A stretch of 31,917 bases of DNA from JBFHRE01 sp041591895 (GTDB lineage Bacteria > Actinomycetota > Acidimicrobiia > Spongiisociales > ZC4RG35). The notes under the pieces were generated by a model. It was not told where the DNA came from. It ran no database searches and worked only from the letters and a program-made list of their open reading frames with translations. The stretch is from assembly GCA_041591895.1 (NCBI GenBank), contig JBFHRE010000013.1, positions 1 to 31,917 on the forward strand, written 5' to 3'. Positions 7,729 to 14,819 of this stretch are shown here, piece after piece. Every line of letters begins with the position of its first letter. Within the stretch, counting starts at the first letter, position 1. The position numbers and the translations under genes were made by a program.

Positions 7729-8739
7729 CTAGTCGGTCAGGAGTTCGGCGATTTGGACCGCGTTCAGAGCCGCACCCTTGCGCAGATTGTCGCCCACCAC
7801 CCACAGGTTGATCCCGCCCGGTTCCCCGATCGTCGCCCGCACCCGACCGACGAGCACGTCGTCGATGCCGGCACTGTCGAGCGGGGTAGGCACCACGTCC
7901 TCCCACAGCTGCACTCCAGGGGCGGCGCCGAGGATCTCACGGGCCTCGTCGAGTGCGACCGGTCGCCGGAACCGCATGGTGGCGGCGATGCCGTGGCCCA
8001 CCATCACCGGTACCCGGACGCAGGTGGGTTCCACCCGGATCGAGGGTTCGTCGAGGATCTTTCGCGTCTCGTTGACCAGCTTCCACTCCTCGTCGGTGTA
8101 ACCGGCGTCGCTCTCGGATCCGGCCAGCGGGATCACGTTGAACCCGATGGGTCGGGTGTAGACCGTAGACCCGGGGTCGTCCCACCTACCACGCTGCAAT
8201 GCCTCCGGGTCGCTGCGGAGCAGATCCGTCTGCCGCAGCAGTTCGTCTATCCCCTTCATGCCCGAGCCGGACACCGACTGGTAGGAGGTCGCCACCATCG
8301 ACTCGAGTCCGGCAGCCCGATGCAACGGCCCGGCCGCCATCATCAAGTCCATCGTGGTGCAATTGGGATTGGCGATGATTCCCCGTGGACGGTCGGCAAC
8401 GGCATGATCGTTGACCTGGGCGACGACCAGAGGGACTTCAGGGTCCATTCTGAACGCCGACGAGTTGTCGACCACGACCGCACCGGCGGCCACGAACGCC
8501 GGAGCGTATCGCTTCGAGCGGTCCGCACCGGCCGAAAACAGGGCCACCTCCACCCCGGTCGGGACGGCCAGGCCCAGATCCTCGACCTCGACCTCCCCCC
8601 AGGGGGTTTCCACCTTCGAACCCGCTGAACGCTCCGAGGCAAACATGCGGAGTTCGTCCACCGGGTAGGAGCGCTCGATGAGGATGTCGAGCATCGTCCG
8701 GCCGACGGCTCCGGTGGCACCCACGATTCCGACTCTCAT
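7729..8739 (-). CDS. asd: Aspartate-semialdehyde dehydrogenase
   Basis: This 336-residue enzyme reduces aspartyl phosphate to aspartate semialdehyde with NADPH, the second step to lysine, threonine and methionine. The N-terminal GATGAVG (residues 7-13) is the nucleotide-binding loop. ANPNCTT places the catalytic Cys at 127, and RVPVMVGHG places the substrate-binding Arg242 and catalytic His249. Length matches the family. The ATG at 8739 overlaps the lysC stop as ATGA, so the first two pathway steps are translationally coupled. Confidence 0.97.
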   Translation of the reverse strand: MRVGIVGATGAVGRTMLDILIERSYPVDELRMFASERSAGSKVETPWGEVEVEDLGLAVPTGVEVALFSAGADRSKRYAPAFVAAGAVVVDNSSAFRMDPEVPLVVAQVNDHAVADRPRGIIANPNCTTMDLMMAAGPLHRAAGLESMVATSYQSVSGSGMKGIDELLRQTDLLRSDPEALQRGRWDDPGSTVYTRPIGFNVIPLAGSESDAGYTDEEWKLVNETRKILDEPSIRVEPTCVRVPVMVGHGIAATMRFRRPVALDEAREILGAAPGVQLWEDVVPTPLDSAGIDDVLVGRVRATIGEPGGINLWVVGDNLRKGAALNAVQIAELLTD

Positions 8740-9968
8740 GCGCCTTCCTCCTGTTCGACCATCGGCGGTTCGAACGCATCGTGGAGGGCTCGCACCGCCG
8801 CCTCGACGTCACCACTCGGCACCACGCACGAGATCCGGATGGTCGAAGTCGAGATCATGTCGATGTTGATCCCGGCCTCGGCGAGAACGCGAAACACCTT
8901 GGCGGCGACGCCGGGATGTGACTTCATGCCTGCACCCACCAGTGACACCTTCGCGATTCCGGGGTCGATCTCCACCCCGGCAGCCTCCACGTCGGTCGCG
9001 ACACGGCGCGCGATCTCGCCTGCGGTTGTGACCGCCGCCGCCGGGACCGTGAAGCTGATGTCCGTGGAACCGTCATGCGACACGTTCTGCACGATCATGT
9101 CCACGTTGATGCCGCGGTCGGCCATTGGCTCGAACAAGGCCGCTGCCACACCGGGCTTGTCCGGCACGCCTCTGACCGTGACCTTGGCCTCGGAGGTGTC
9201 GTGGGCGATGCCGCTGATGATTGCCTGCTCCATGGTGGCCTCCTTGACCCAGGTACCCGGGTTGTCGTTGAAAGATGATCTGACGTGGATGGGGATGTTG
9301 AAGCGGCGGCCGAACTCGACCGACCGGCTCATCAGCACCCCGGCACCTGATGCCGACAACTCCAGCATCTCCTCGAAGCTGATCTCGTCGAGTTTCCGTG
9401 CCGTCGGGACGATCCGGGGGTCGGCGGTGTAGACACCCTCGACATCGGTGTAGATCTCGCACACGTCGGCACCCAACGCGGCCGCCAGGGCGACGGCGGT
9501 GGCATCGGATCCGCCGCGGCCGATCGTGGTGATCTCTTTGGTGACAGGATCCACGCCCTGGAAGCCGGCCACGATGACGACCTTGCCGCCGTCGAGGCTG
9601 TCCTTGACGCGGAACCCCCGAATCTCGGCAATCTTGGCCGACCCATGCTCCCCTTCGGTGAGGATCCCGGCCTGGGACCCGGTGAAGCTGACCGCCTCCA
9701 CTCCCCGGTCGATGATCGCCATCGCCACGAGCGCCATGGAAATCCGCTCACCGGCGGTGAGGAGCATGTCCATCTCGCGAGCCGGCGGGTTGACACTGAC
9801 TGCGTTGGCCAGGTCGATCAACTCGTCGGTCGTATGACCCATCGCCGAGACGACAACCACGACGGAGTTGCCTTCCTTCCGGGTGGCGACCACCCGGTCG
9901 GCGACGCGGGCGATCCGGTCGGGCGAACCCACCGAGGTGCCACCGTACTTCTGGACGACGAGAGCCAT
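8736..9968 (-). CDS. lysC: Aspartate kinase
   Basis: This 410-residue enzyme phosphorylates aspartate at the entry of the aspartate amino-acid family. KYGGTSVGS at residues 7-15 is the nucleotide and substrate-binding signature, and the kinase domain covers about residues 1-255. Two ACT domains follow (about 265-335 and 345-405), which in this family bind lysine and/or threonine for feedback inhibition. Start ATG at 9968 puts KYGG at the usual N-terminal position; the frame open to 10034 is rejected. A class with an internal start producing a separate regulatory subunit exists, but I cannot tell whether it occurs here. First gene of lysC-asd. Confidence 0.97.
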   Translation of the reverse strand: MALVVQKYGGTSVGSPDRIARVADRVVATRKEGNSVVVVVSAMGHTTDELIDLANAVSVNPPAREMDMLLTAGERISMALVAMAIIDRGVEAVSFTGSQAGILTEGEHGSAKIAEIRGFRVKDSLDGGKVVIVAGFQGVDPVTKEITTIGRGGSDATAVALAAALGADVCEIYTDVEGVYTADPRIVPTARKLDEISFEEMLELSASGAGVLMSRSVEFGRRFNIPIHVRSSFNDNPGTWVKEATMEQAIISGIAHDTSEAKVTVRGVPDKPGVAAALFEPMADRGINVDMIVQNVSHDGSTDISFTVPAAAVTTAGEIARRVATDVEAAGVEIDPGIAKVSLVGAGMKSHPGVAAKVFRVLAEAGINIDMISTSTIRISCVVPSGDVEAAVRALHDAFEPPMVEQEEGA

Positions 9969-9994
9969 TGCAGACCTTGCTGGCGGAGCGATGA

Positions 9995-10000
9995 AGTGTA
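9995..10000 (-). promoter_or_regulatory. Candidate -10 box of lysC
   Basis: TACACT on the minus strand lies 26 bases before the lysC ATG and fits a TANNNT -10 hexamer. It predicts a 5' leader of about 20 bases with a weak AAGG ribosome site. The -35 region at the expected distance (CTGGAA) is poor. The leader would be too short for a lysine riboswitch. Confidence 0.4.
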
Positions 10001-10030
10001 CCGACCCGGAGACCGGCTTCCAGCTACCAG

Positions 10031-10042
10031 CCACCAGTCGCC
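10031..10042 (+). repeat. Short intergenic repeat, copy 1 (CCACCAGTCGCC)
   Basis: The 12-mer CCACCAGTCGCC occurs here and again, identically, in the next plus-strand intergenic gap at 11033-11044. Around this copy the motif is partly iterated (CAGCTACCAGCCACCAGTCGCCAG is built from shifted CCAGC/CCACC units, given here only as a pattern). Two copies in two adjacent gaps suggest a dispersed intergenic repeat family. Confidence 0.4.
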
Positions 10043-10161
10043 AGCCACCGGCGGTCGCCCGGCCACGGGGACCAGAGCGGTCACGACCACGCCGCCCTGA
10101 ACGGCCGGGCGACGACCGACTAGCTGCCGTCAGGACCGGGCGGGGGTCCCAGCCGATCGAT

Positions 10162-10179
10162 CTGGGGGTCGTCCCCCAG
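10162..10179. repeat. Perfect inverted repeat, 7-bp stem
   Basis: CTGGGGG, a four-base loop TCGT, then CCCCCAG forms a perfect hairpin. It lies between divergent genes lysC and the cyclophilin gene, so it cannot be a simple terminator for either. An operator or a dispersed palindromic element is more likely. Confidence 0.5.
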
Positions 10180-10211
10180 AAGGATTTGTCTTTGGCCTGG
10201 AGACCCGCGGC

Positions 10212-10232
10212 GCCGAGGCCACAGGCCTCGGC
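10212..10232. repeat. Perfect inverted repeat, 9-bp stem
   Basis: GCCGAGGCC, loop ACA, then GGCCTCGGC form a perfect 9-bp stem ending 17 bases before the cyclophilin ATG. It directly abuts a possible TACCAT -10 box (10234-10239). It may be an operator of the cyclophilin gene or a palindromic intergenic element. Confidence 0.5.
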
Positions 10233-10233
10233 C

Positions 10234-10239
10234 TACCAT
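10234..10239 (+). promoter_or_regulatory. Possible -10 box of the cyclophilin gene
   Basis: TACCAT fits TANNNT and ends ten bases before the ATG at 10250. There is no ribosome site, so a leaderless or very short-leader transcript is possible. The spacing is a little long and there is no clear -35 box. Confidence 0.28.
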
Positions 10240-10249
10240 CCCCTCCTCC

Positions 10250-11020
10250 ATGACCTCCGACAAACGCAACCGACAAAAACAGGCCCGTAACGCCCAGCGA
10301 CAGGCCAAGGCCAAGAAGCAGGCCCAGAGGGAGACCTTCCGCCGGATCCGGATCGCACTCGGTGTCGGCACCGCGGTAGCGCTGGTGCTTTTGGTCACCG
10401 CCAACCTCGGCCGCGATGAGCCGGAGCTGCCACCCGACTACCTGGCCTATCGCGACCAACCGACGGCGTGCGGGGCCGACCCGGCCCCAGAGGTCACGCT
10501 GATGACCTTCGACGCTCCCCAAGAGGTCATCCTCAGCTCGAACCCGGTAGCAGTGATCGAAACGTCGTGTGGAGAGATCACGATCGCACTCGACCCGAGC
10601 GGGGCGCCGGAGACGGTGAACTCGTTCGCTTTCCTGGCAAACGAGGGCTTCTACGACGGGACGGTGTTGCATCGAATCGTCGACGGTTTCGTGATCCAGG
10701 GCGGCGACCCGGAGGCCTCGGGCTTCGGCGGCCCGGGTTACCAGCTTCCCGACGAGTTCCCCGAAGCGGACTTCGTCTATGAACGCGGGGTGGTGGCAAT
10801 GGCCAATGCCGGCCGTGGGAGCACCGGAAGTCAGTTCTTCATCGTCACCGGAGCGGAGGCAGCCGGCCTGTCCAACTCGTTCACCGTGATCGGGACAGTC
10901 GTATCCGGAGACGAGGCGCTGGACGCGATTACAGCGGTGCCAACCATCGCACCACCGGGACGAACCGAGCGGAGCAAGCCCACGGAGACGGTCTACATCG
11001 AGTCGATCACGATCGAGTGA
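10250..11020 (+). CDS. Membrane-anchored cyclophilin-type peptidyl-prolyl isomerase
   Basis: This 256-residue protein has a strongly basic, Gln/Lys-rich N-terminal tail (residues 1-34), one membrane segment (about 36-52), a linker, and a cyclophilin domain (about 97-256) expected outside the membrane. Active-site features are visible: HRIVDGFVIQGGD with Arg142, Phe147 and Gln150 equivalent to the catalytic Arg, Phe and Gln of CypA, and GSQFFI at 194-199. It should catalyse proline cis-trans isomerisation during folding of exported proteins. Cys74 and Cys107 could form a disulfide, unverified. The same tail-plus-anchor layout is common in actinobacterial cyclophilins. Confidence 0.93.
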   Translation: MTSDKRNRQKQARNAQRQAKAKKQAQRETFRRIRIALGVGTAVALVLLVTANLGRDEPELPPDYLAYRDQPTACGADPAPEVTLMTFDAPQEVILSSNPVAVIETSCGEITIALDPSGAPETVNSFAFLANEGFYDGTVLHRIVDGFVIQGGDPEASGFGGPGYQLPDEFPEADFVYERGVVAMANAGRGSTGSQFFIVTGAEAAGLSNSFTVIGTVVSGDEALDAITAVPTIAPPGRTERSKPTETVYIESITIE

Positions 11021-11032
11021 TCACCACCGTGA

Positions 11033-11044
11033 CCACCAGTCGCC
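11033..11044 (+). repeat. Short intergenic repeat, copy 2 (CCACCAGTCGCC)
   Basis: This is an identical second copy of the 12-mer at 10031-10042, here between the cyclophilin and PHP genes. It is followed by a GC-rich inverted segment (GGCGCC) and then the -10 box of the PHP gene. Confidence 0.4.
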
Positions 11045-11055
11045 GGCGCCGCCGG

Positions 11056-11061
11056 TAGCCT
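11056..11061 (+). promoter_or_regulatory. Candidate -10 box for leaderless PHP gene
   Basis: TAGCCT lies eight bases before the ATG at 11070, and there is no ribosome site between them. Position and sequence match the TAGGCT boxes before the starts at 14728 and 27153, supporting a leaderless transcript. Confidence 0.45.
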
Positions 11062-11069
11062 CGCCGACG

Positions 11070-11918
11070 ATGTACGTCGACCTCCACACTCACTCCACCG
11101 CGTCGGACGGCTCATCGACGCCTGCCGGTCTGGTCAAGGAGGCCGTGGAAATGCGCCTCGAGGCAATCGCCCTCACCGATCACGACACCCAGGAGGGGAT
11201 CGCCGAGGCGCGGACTGCCGCCGAGCGCACCGGTCTGCGGCTCGTTCCCGGGGTCGAACTGTCGCTCGACTGGGACAAGGGCGGCATGCACATGGTTGTG
11301 TTGTGGCTCGAACCGGGGTCAGGTCCGCTTCAGGACCGCCTCGCCGCTCTGCAGCACGCCCGCGCCAACCGCAACGACCGCATGGTGGCCCTCCTGCAGG
11401 ACCTCGGAGTGGACATCACGATCGAAGAGCTGCTCGAAGAAGCAGGTGGTGGCTCGGTCGGTCGCCCACACATGGCGGCGATCCTGGTCCGCAAGGGCCA
11501 CGCCGAGGACATCCAGGACGCCTTCAACCGGTTTCTGGCCAAAGGCGCCCCGGCGTACCTCGGTCGCGACCGCCTCCTTCCCGAGGAAGGAATCAGGTTG
11601 GCGCGGGAGTCCGGGGCGGTCCCCGTGCTGGCCCATCCCCACACGCTGGGCGTCGACAACCGCTTCGAGTTCGCCGACCTGATGGAACGCCTGGTCGATG
11701 CCGGACTGGTGGGAGTGGAGTGCCACTACGGCACCTACGAGCGCGACGGCCGGTCCGGGATGGTCGCAATGGCGCGCCGGTTTGGGCTCATACCCTCCGG
11801 TGGCTCCGACTACCACGGCACCTACAAGCCGGACGTGGCACTCGGAACCGGCAGGGTGGGTATCCCTGTGCCGAGAGACGTGATGGACGAACTCGAAGTC
11901 CACCGGGGAATCGGATGA
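11070..11918 (+). CDS. PHP-domain phosphoesterase (RNase AM/YciV-like)
   Basis: This 282-residue protein has the PHP metal-binding motifs: HTHSTASDG (H6, H8, D13), LTDHDT (D37, H38), VPGVELS (Glu63), VLAHPH and SGGSDYHG near the C-terminus. The order and length match the TrpH/YciV branch, whose known members are a 3',5'-nucleoside bisphosphate phosphatase and a 5'-3' exonuclease (RNase AM) that trims RNA ends. Which activity holds here cannot be read from the sequence. It overlaps murJ as ATGA, so both are co-translated, though no functional link is known to me. Confidence 0.92.
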   Translation: MYVDLHTHSTASDGSSTPAGLVKEAVEMRLEAIALTDHDTQEGIAEARTAAERTGLRLVPGVELSLDWDKGGMHMVVLWLEPGSGPLQDRLAALQHARANRNDRMVALLQDLGVDITIEELLEEAGGGSVGRPHMAAILVRKGHAEDIQDAFNRFLAKGAPAYLGRDRLLPEEGIRLARESGAVPVLAHPHTLGVDNRFEFADLMERLVDAGLVGVECHYGTYERDGRSGMVAMARRFGLIPSGGSDYHGTYKPDVALGTGRVGIPVPRDVMDELEVHRGIG

Positions 11919-13474
11919 CTCCTTCGAGGACGATCGGGCGGGCCGCTCTGGTGGTGGCCGCCGGGATCCTCCTCTCCCGCATCCTCGGGTTTGCCCGCAA
12001 CGTCCTGGTCAACGGCCTGTTCGGCCTCGGCACCGACAACGACCTCTACCAGGCGGCTTTCACCATCCCCGACTGGCTGTTCTTCATGATGGCCGGCGGC
12101 TATCTGTCGATCACGCTGGTGCCGATCCTCTCCCGCCACGTTGCGTCAGGGGACACGGACGAAGCGCAGCGGACGTTCTCCTCCGTGTTCGTGGCGGTGG
12201 CCGGGTCGATGCTGATCCTCACCCTGGCGCTGCTGGCGGCCGCTCGACCGGCGACAGAGCTCTTCTTCCCGCGGTTCTCGACCGATGCCGGTCGACTGAC
12301 CTCGATGATGAGGATCGCGCTCGGGTCACAGGTCTTCTTCGTGGCAGGCACTCTCCTGATGGCGGTGCAATACGCCCACAAGCGATTTCTCGTCCCAACC
12401 TTGGCTCCGGTGGTCTACAACCTGGGGATCATCGGAGGTGGCCTGGTGGGCTGGGCCCTGGGTGACCCGACTCCCGAGGCTTTCCTGTGGGGAGGACTGG
12501 TCGGCGCCGCGACGGGAAACTTCGGCATTCAATGGGTGGCGACTCGCCGGCTCGGCTTTCGACTGTTCGGCTCTTTCAACCTCCGAAGCCCGGCAATCCG
12601 CGAGTACTTCGCCCTCGCTCTACCGCTGATGATCGGCCAGTCGGTGGTGGCGCTCGACGAGCAATGGCCGCGCTGGTTTGGGCAGCTGGCCGACCCAGGG
12701 ACCACCTCAGGCCTGGTGGCAGCACGCCAGTTGAACATGCTCCCGATCGGCGTGATCGCCCAGGCGGCGGGTGTGGCCGCGTATCCGTTTCTGGCCGGAT
12801 TGGTGTCCAGCGGCAACCTCGCCGAGTTCCGCGCGACAGTGGAGAAGTCGGTGAGGTCGGCATTCGTCGTCGCCGGCTGGGCCGCTGCCGTCGTCGCCGT
12901 GCTCGCCGAGCCCCTCGTTCGCCTTGCGTACGAGCGGGGCTCGTTCGACAGTGCGGACACCTCGTTCGTCGGCCGCGTCCTGACGATCTACGCCGTGGCG
13001 ATCCCGCTGTGGGCGGCCCACCAGGTCTACACCCGCGCCTTCTACGCCCAGCGGCGAATGTGGTTGCCGGTCCTCATCGGCACCGGCGTGACCATCGCCA
13101 CCGTGCCCGCCCTTCTCGTCTTTGCTCGAATGGGAGGCGGACCGGGAATCGCCGCCGTCTCCACCGGGTCGATGATGCTGTACACCGCGCTGGTCGCGGT
13201 CGCCTGGCATCGAGAACAGACGCAACGCTCGACGCTCGGGGTTCTCGCCCGCACGGTTGTCGCCACCATCGTGGCAGCCGGGGGCGGATGGCTTGCGACC
13301 CGGGGATTCTCCGCAACGTCCACCACCTCGACCCTCCTGGAGCTGATCGTTGGGTTCACGGCGATGAGTGTGATCTACCTGGCGGTGGCGCGCGCTCTTC
13401 GTATCGAAGAGGCGGGGGCCATGTTGAGCCGTCTCCGTCGCGGCGGTCAGCCGACCAGCGTCGTCCAGCCGTAG
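11915..13474 (+). CDS. murJ: Lipid II flippase MurJ (MviN)
   Basis: This 519-residue polytopic protein belongs to the MOP flippase superfamily. The N-terminal segment with SRILGFARNVLVNGLFG and the following DLYQAAFTIPDWLFFMMAGG are the MurJ/MviN signature. About 14 hydrophobic segments follow. It should move the lipid-linked peptidoglycan precursor across the membrane. The ATG at 11915 overlaps the PHP gene as ATGA; the longer open frame upstream is an artefact. It lacks the long cytoplasmic kinase-like C-terminal extension found in mycobacterial MviN. Its last 28 bases overlap the convergent ilvE. Confidence 0.94.
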   Translation: MTPSRTIGRAALVVAAGILLSRILGFARNVLVNGLFGLGTDNDLYQAAFTIPDWLFFMMAGGYLSITLVPILSRHVASGDTDEAQRTFSSVFVAVAGSMLILTLALLAAARPATELFFPRFSTDAGRLTSMMRIALGSQVFFVAGTLLMAVQYAHKRFLVPTLAPVVYNLGIIGGGLVGWALGDPTPEAFLWGGLVGAATGNFGIQWVATRRLGFRLFGSFNLRSPAIREYFALALPLMIGQSVVALDEQWPRWFGQLADPGTTSGLVAARQLNMLPIGVIAQAAGVAAYPFLAGLVSSGNLAEFRATVEKSVRSAFVVAGWAAAVVAVLAEPLVRLAYERGSFDSADTSFVGRVLTIYAVAIPLWAAHQVYTRAFYAQRRMWLPVLIGTGVTIATVPALLVFARMGGGPGIAAVSTGSMMLYTALVAVAWHREQTQRSTLGVLARTVVATIVAAGGGWLATRGFSATSTTSTLLELIVGFTAMSVIYLAVARALRIEEAGAMLSRLRRGGQPTSVVQP

Positions 13475-14466
13475 GGGTCGGGCGCGACGCCGGTGTGGAT
13501 GTCGGTGAGGGCCTTTCGCAGCTGCTGGGTCCGGACCCCGACCTCTCCCGTCCCGACCGGCAGCTCCTCTCCATCGTGAAAGAGCGTCCCGACCGGCGAC
13601 AACACGGCGGCGGTTCCTGACAGAGCGGCCTCGCCATCCGGCTTCGACGCCCACTCGAACACATCGGCGGTGGTGAGGGTGCGCTCCTCGACCCGCAGCC
13701 CGAGGTCGGCGGCGATTCTCAAGATCGAGGACCGGGTGACACCGTGCAGGAAGGACTCCGTGAGTGCGGGTGTCACCACCGACTCCGCGTCGATGAGCAT
13801 GAAGTTGGACGCACCCGTCTCTTGAACCTCTCCGCCCGGGGCGAACAGCACCTGGTCGACTCCGAACTCGGCCTTGGCGGCGAGGGTCGGGCCCAGCGCC
13901 ATCGCGTAGTTGGCGCCGCTCTTGACCATCCCGAACTGAGGGGTCGTGCGCGGTCGCTCGGTCTCCACGAGCAGCTTGAGCGGACGTGCTCCCCCGGAGA
14001 AATAGTCGCCCACCGGACTGACCAGCACATACAGGAGAGCCTGTTTGCTCGGTGACGCCGCCGCCCCGATGTTCGGTTCGGTGCCCAGCAGCGTCGGGCG
14101 GATGTACAGGGATCCTGGCGCCGGCGGGACCTGATCGAGGTTTGCCTCGACCACCGAGCGGATCATCTCGGCCAGCATGTCCGATGGAGGGATGGGAAGA
14201 TGGAGGATCTCGGCCGAATTGCGCATCCGATCCACATGGGCGTCGGCTCGAAATATCCGCACCTTGCCGTCGACCCCGAGGTGGGCCTTCAAACCCTCGA
14301 AACAGGCGCTCCCGTAATGGAGAACATGCGTGGCGGGGTGAAACGAGAACGGCTCGGTGGGTCCGAGTTTGGGCGTGTCCCACGTACCGGAATTCCAGTT
14401 GACCACCGAAATCGCGGTCCCGAAGACGGTACCGAACGGAGCCTGGGTGGCGCTGGGGGTTGACAT
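13447..14466 (-). CDS. ilvE: Branched-chain amino acid aminotransferase
   Basis: This 339-residue PLP enzyme transfers the amino group to make leucine, isoleucine and valine. HYGSACFEGLKA (about residues 50-61) is typical of the eukaryotic-type/actinobacterial BCAT. The PLP lysine is Lys182 in MVKSGANYA, and EVQETGASNFMLI is the conserved cofactor-phosphate segment. Start ATG at 14466 has AGGAG six bases upstream. It lies 67 bases after a small acyl-CoA carboxylase epsilon-like gene and converges on murJ with a 28-base overlap of coding ends. Confidence 0.96.
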   Translation of the reverse strand: MSTPSATQAPFGTVFGTAISVVNWNSGTWDTPKLGPTEPFSFHPATHVLHYGSACFEGLKAHLGVDGKVRIFRADAHVDRMRNSAEILHLPIPPSDMLAEMIRSVVEANLDQVPPAPGSLYIRPTLLGTEPNIGAAASPSKQALLYVLVSPVGDYFSGGARPLKLLVETERPRTTPQFGMVKSGANYAMALGPTLAAKAEFGVDQVLFAPGGEVQETGASNFMLIDAESVVTPALTESFLHGVTRSSILRIAADLGLRVEERTLTTADVFEWASKPDGEAALSGTAAVLSPVGTLFHDGEELPVGTGEVGVRTQQLRKALTDIHTGVAPDPYGWTTLVG

Positions 14467-14533
14467 TGCTGCTCCTGGACTGGCGAAAGGCGCCTGCTTG
14501 GCGCTCGGCCCTGAATCTAACGCGACCGAGAGA

Positions 14534-14728
14534 TCACTCCGGCGTGACCTCGGGGCTGAAACGCCCGAATGCCGCCGGCATCCCCACCCGAACCCACGCG
14601 GGCGGGGTTGGACGCGCTGGAGGCTTCGACCGCGACACCTCCTCGGCTCGGAGCACTTCGTCGATGACGGCCACCACCGCCGCCGCCTCGTAGGGCCCGG
14701 CACCGCCGCGGATCTGAAGGTCTGTCAC
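14534..14728 (-). CDS. Small protein resembling acyl-CoA carboxylase epsilon subunit
   Basis: This 64-residue protein has the layout of the tiny actinobacterial epsilon subunits: a start like LQIRGGAGPYEAAAVVAVIDEVL aligns by eye with the IRV-x-G-x-x-x-x-E-E-x-A-A-x-x-A-x-L helix pattern, followed by a Pro/Arg-rich linker and PPAWVRVG. The epsilon subunit binds and stabilises biotin-dependent acyl-CoA carboxylases. No other carboxylase gene is in the window, so the match is tentative. The gene is supported by a TAGGCT box seven bases before its GTG, implying a leaderless transcript that continues into ilvE. Confidence 0.55.
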   Translation of the reverse strand: MTDLQIRGGAGPYEAAAVVAVIDEVLRAEEVSRSKPPARPTPPAWVRVGMPAAFGRFSPEVTPE

Positions 14729-14735
14729 CCGGCGA

Positions 14736-14741
14736 AGCCTA
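14736..14741 (-). promoter_or_regulatory. Candidate -10 box for leaderless small gene and ilvE
   Basis: TAGGCT on the minus strand ends seven bases before the GTG at 14728, with no ribosome site. It is identical to the box before the thiolase gene (27141-27146). Confidence 0.5.
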
Positions 14742-14819
14742 GATCGAAGGGCCGGGAGGCTCCACAGAAATGCTCAGAGCGGTTTCAAGTCCGACGTCGG
14801 ATCTGTCGATGAATACGAC

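Noticed and set aside
9969..10249. Lysine riboswitch upstream of lysC
   Set aside because: The likely -10 box leaves a leader of about 20 bases, and the sequence shows no multi-helix layout or conserved riboswitch core.
12707..14383. Minus-strand open frame of 558 codons over murJ and ilvE
   Set aside because: It lies antisense to murJ and out of frame with ilvE, with an Arg/Gly-rich translation lacking motifs.
14784..14810. FliA/WhiG-like promoter (TTCA, 17 bases, GTCGAT) before the secreted-protein gene
   Set aside because: Only a partial match to the CTCA-N15-17-GCCGAA type consensus, and no flagellar gene is nearby; the CCGACGTCGG palindrome at 14791-14800 is equally likely by chance.
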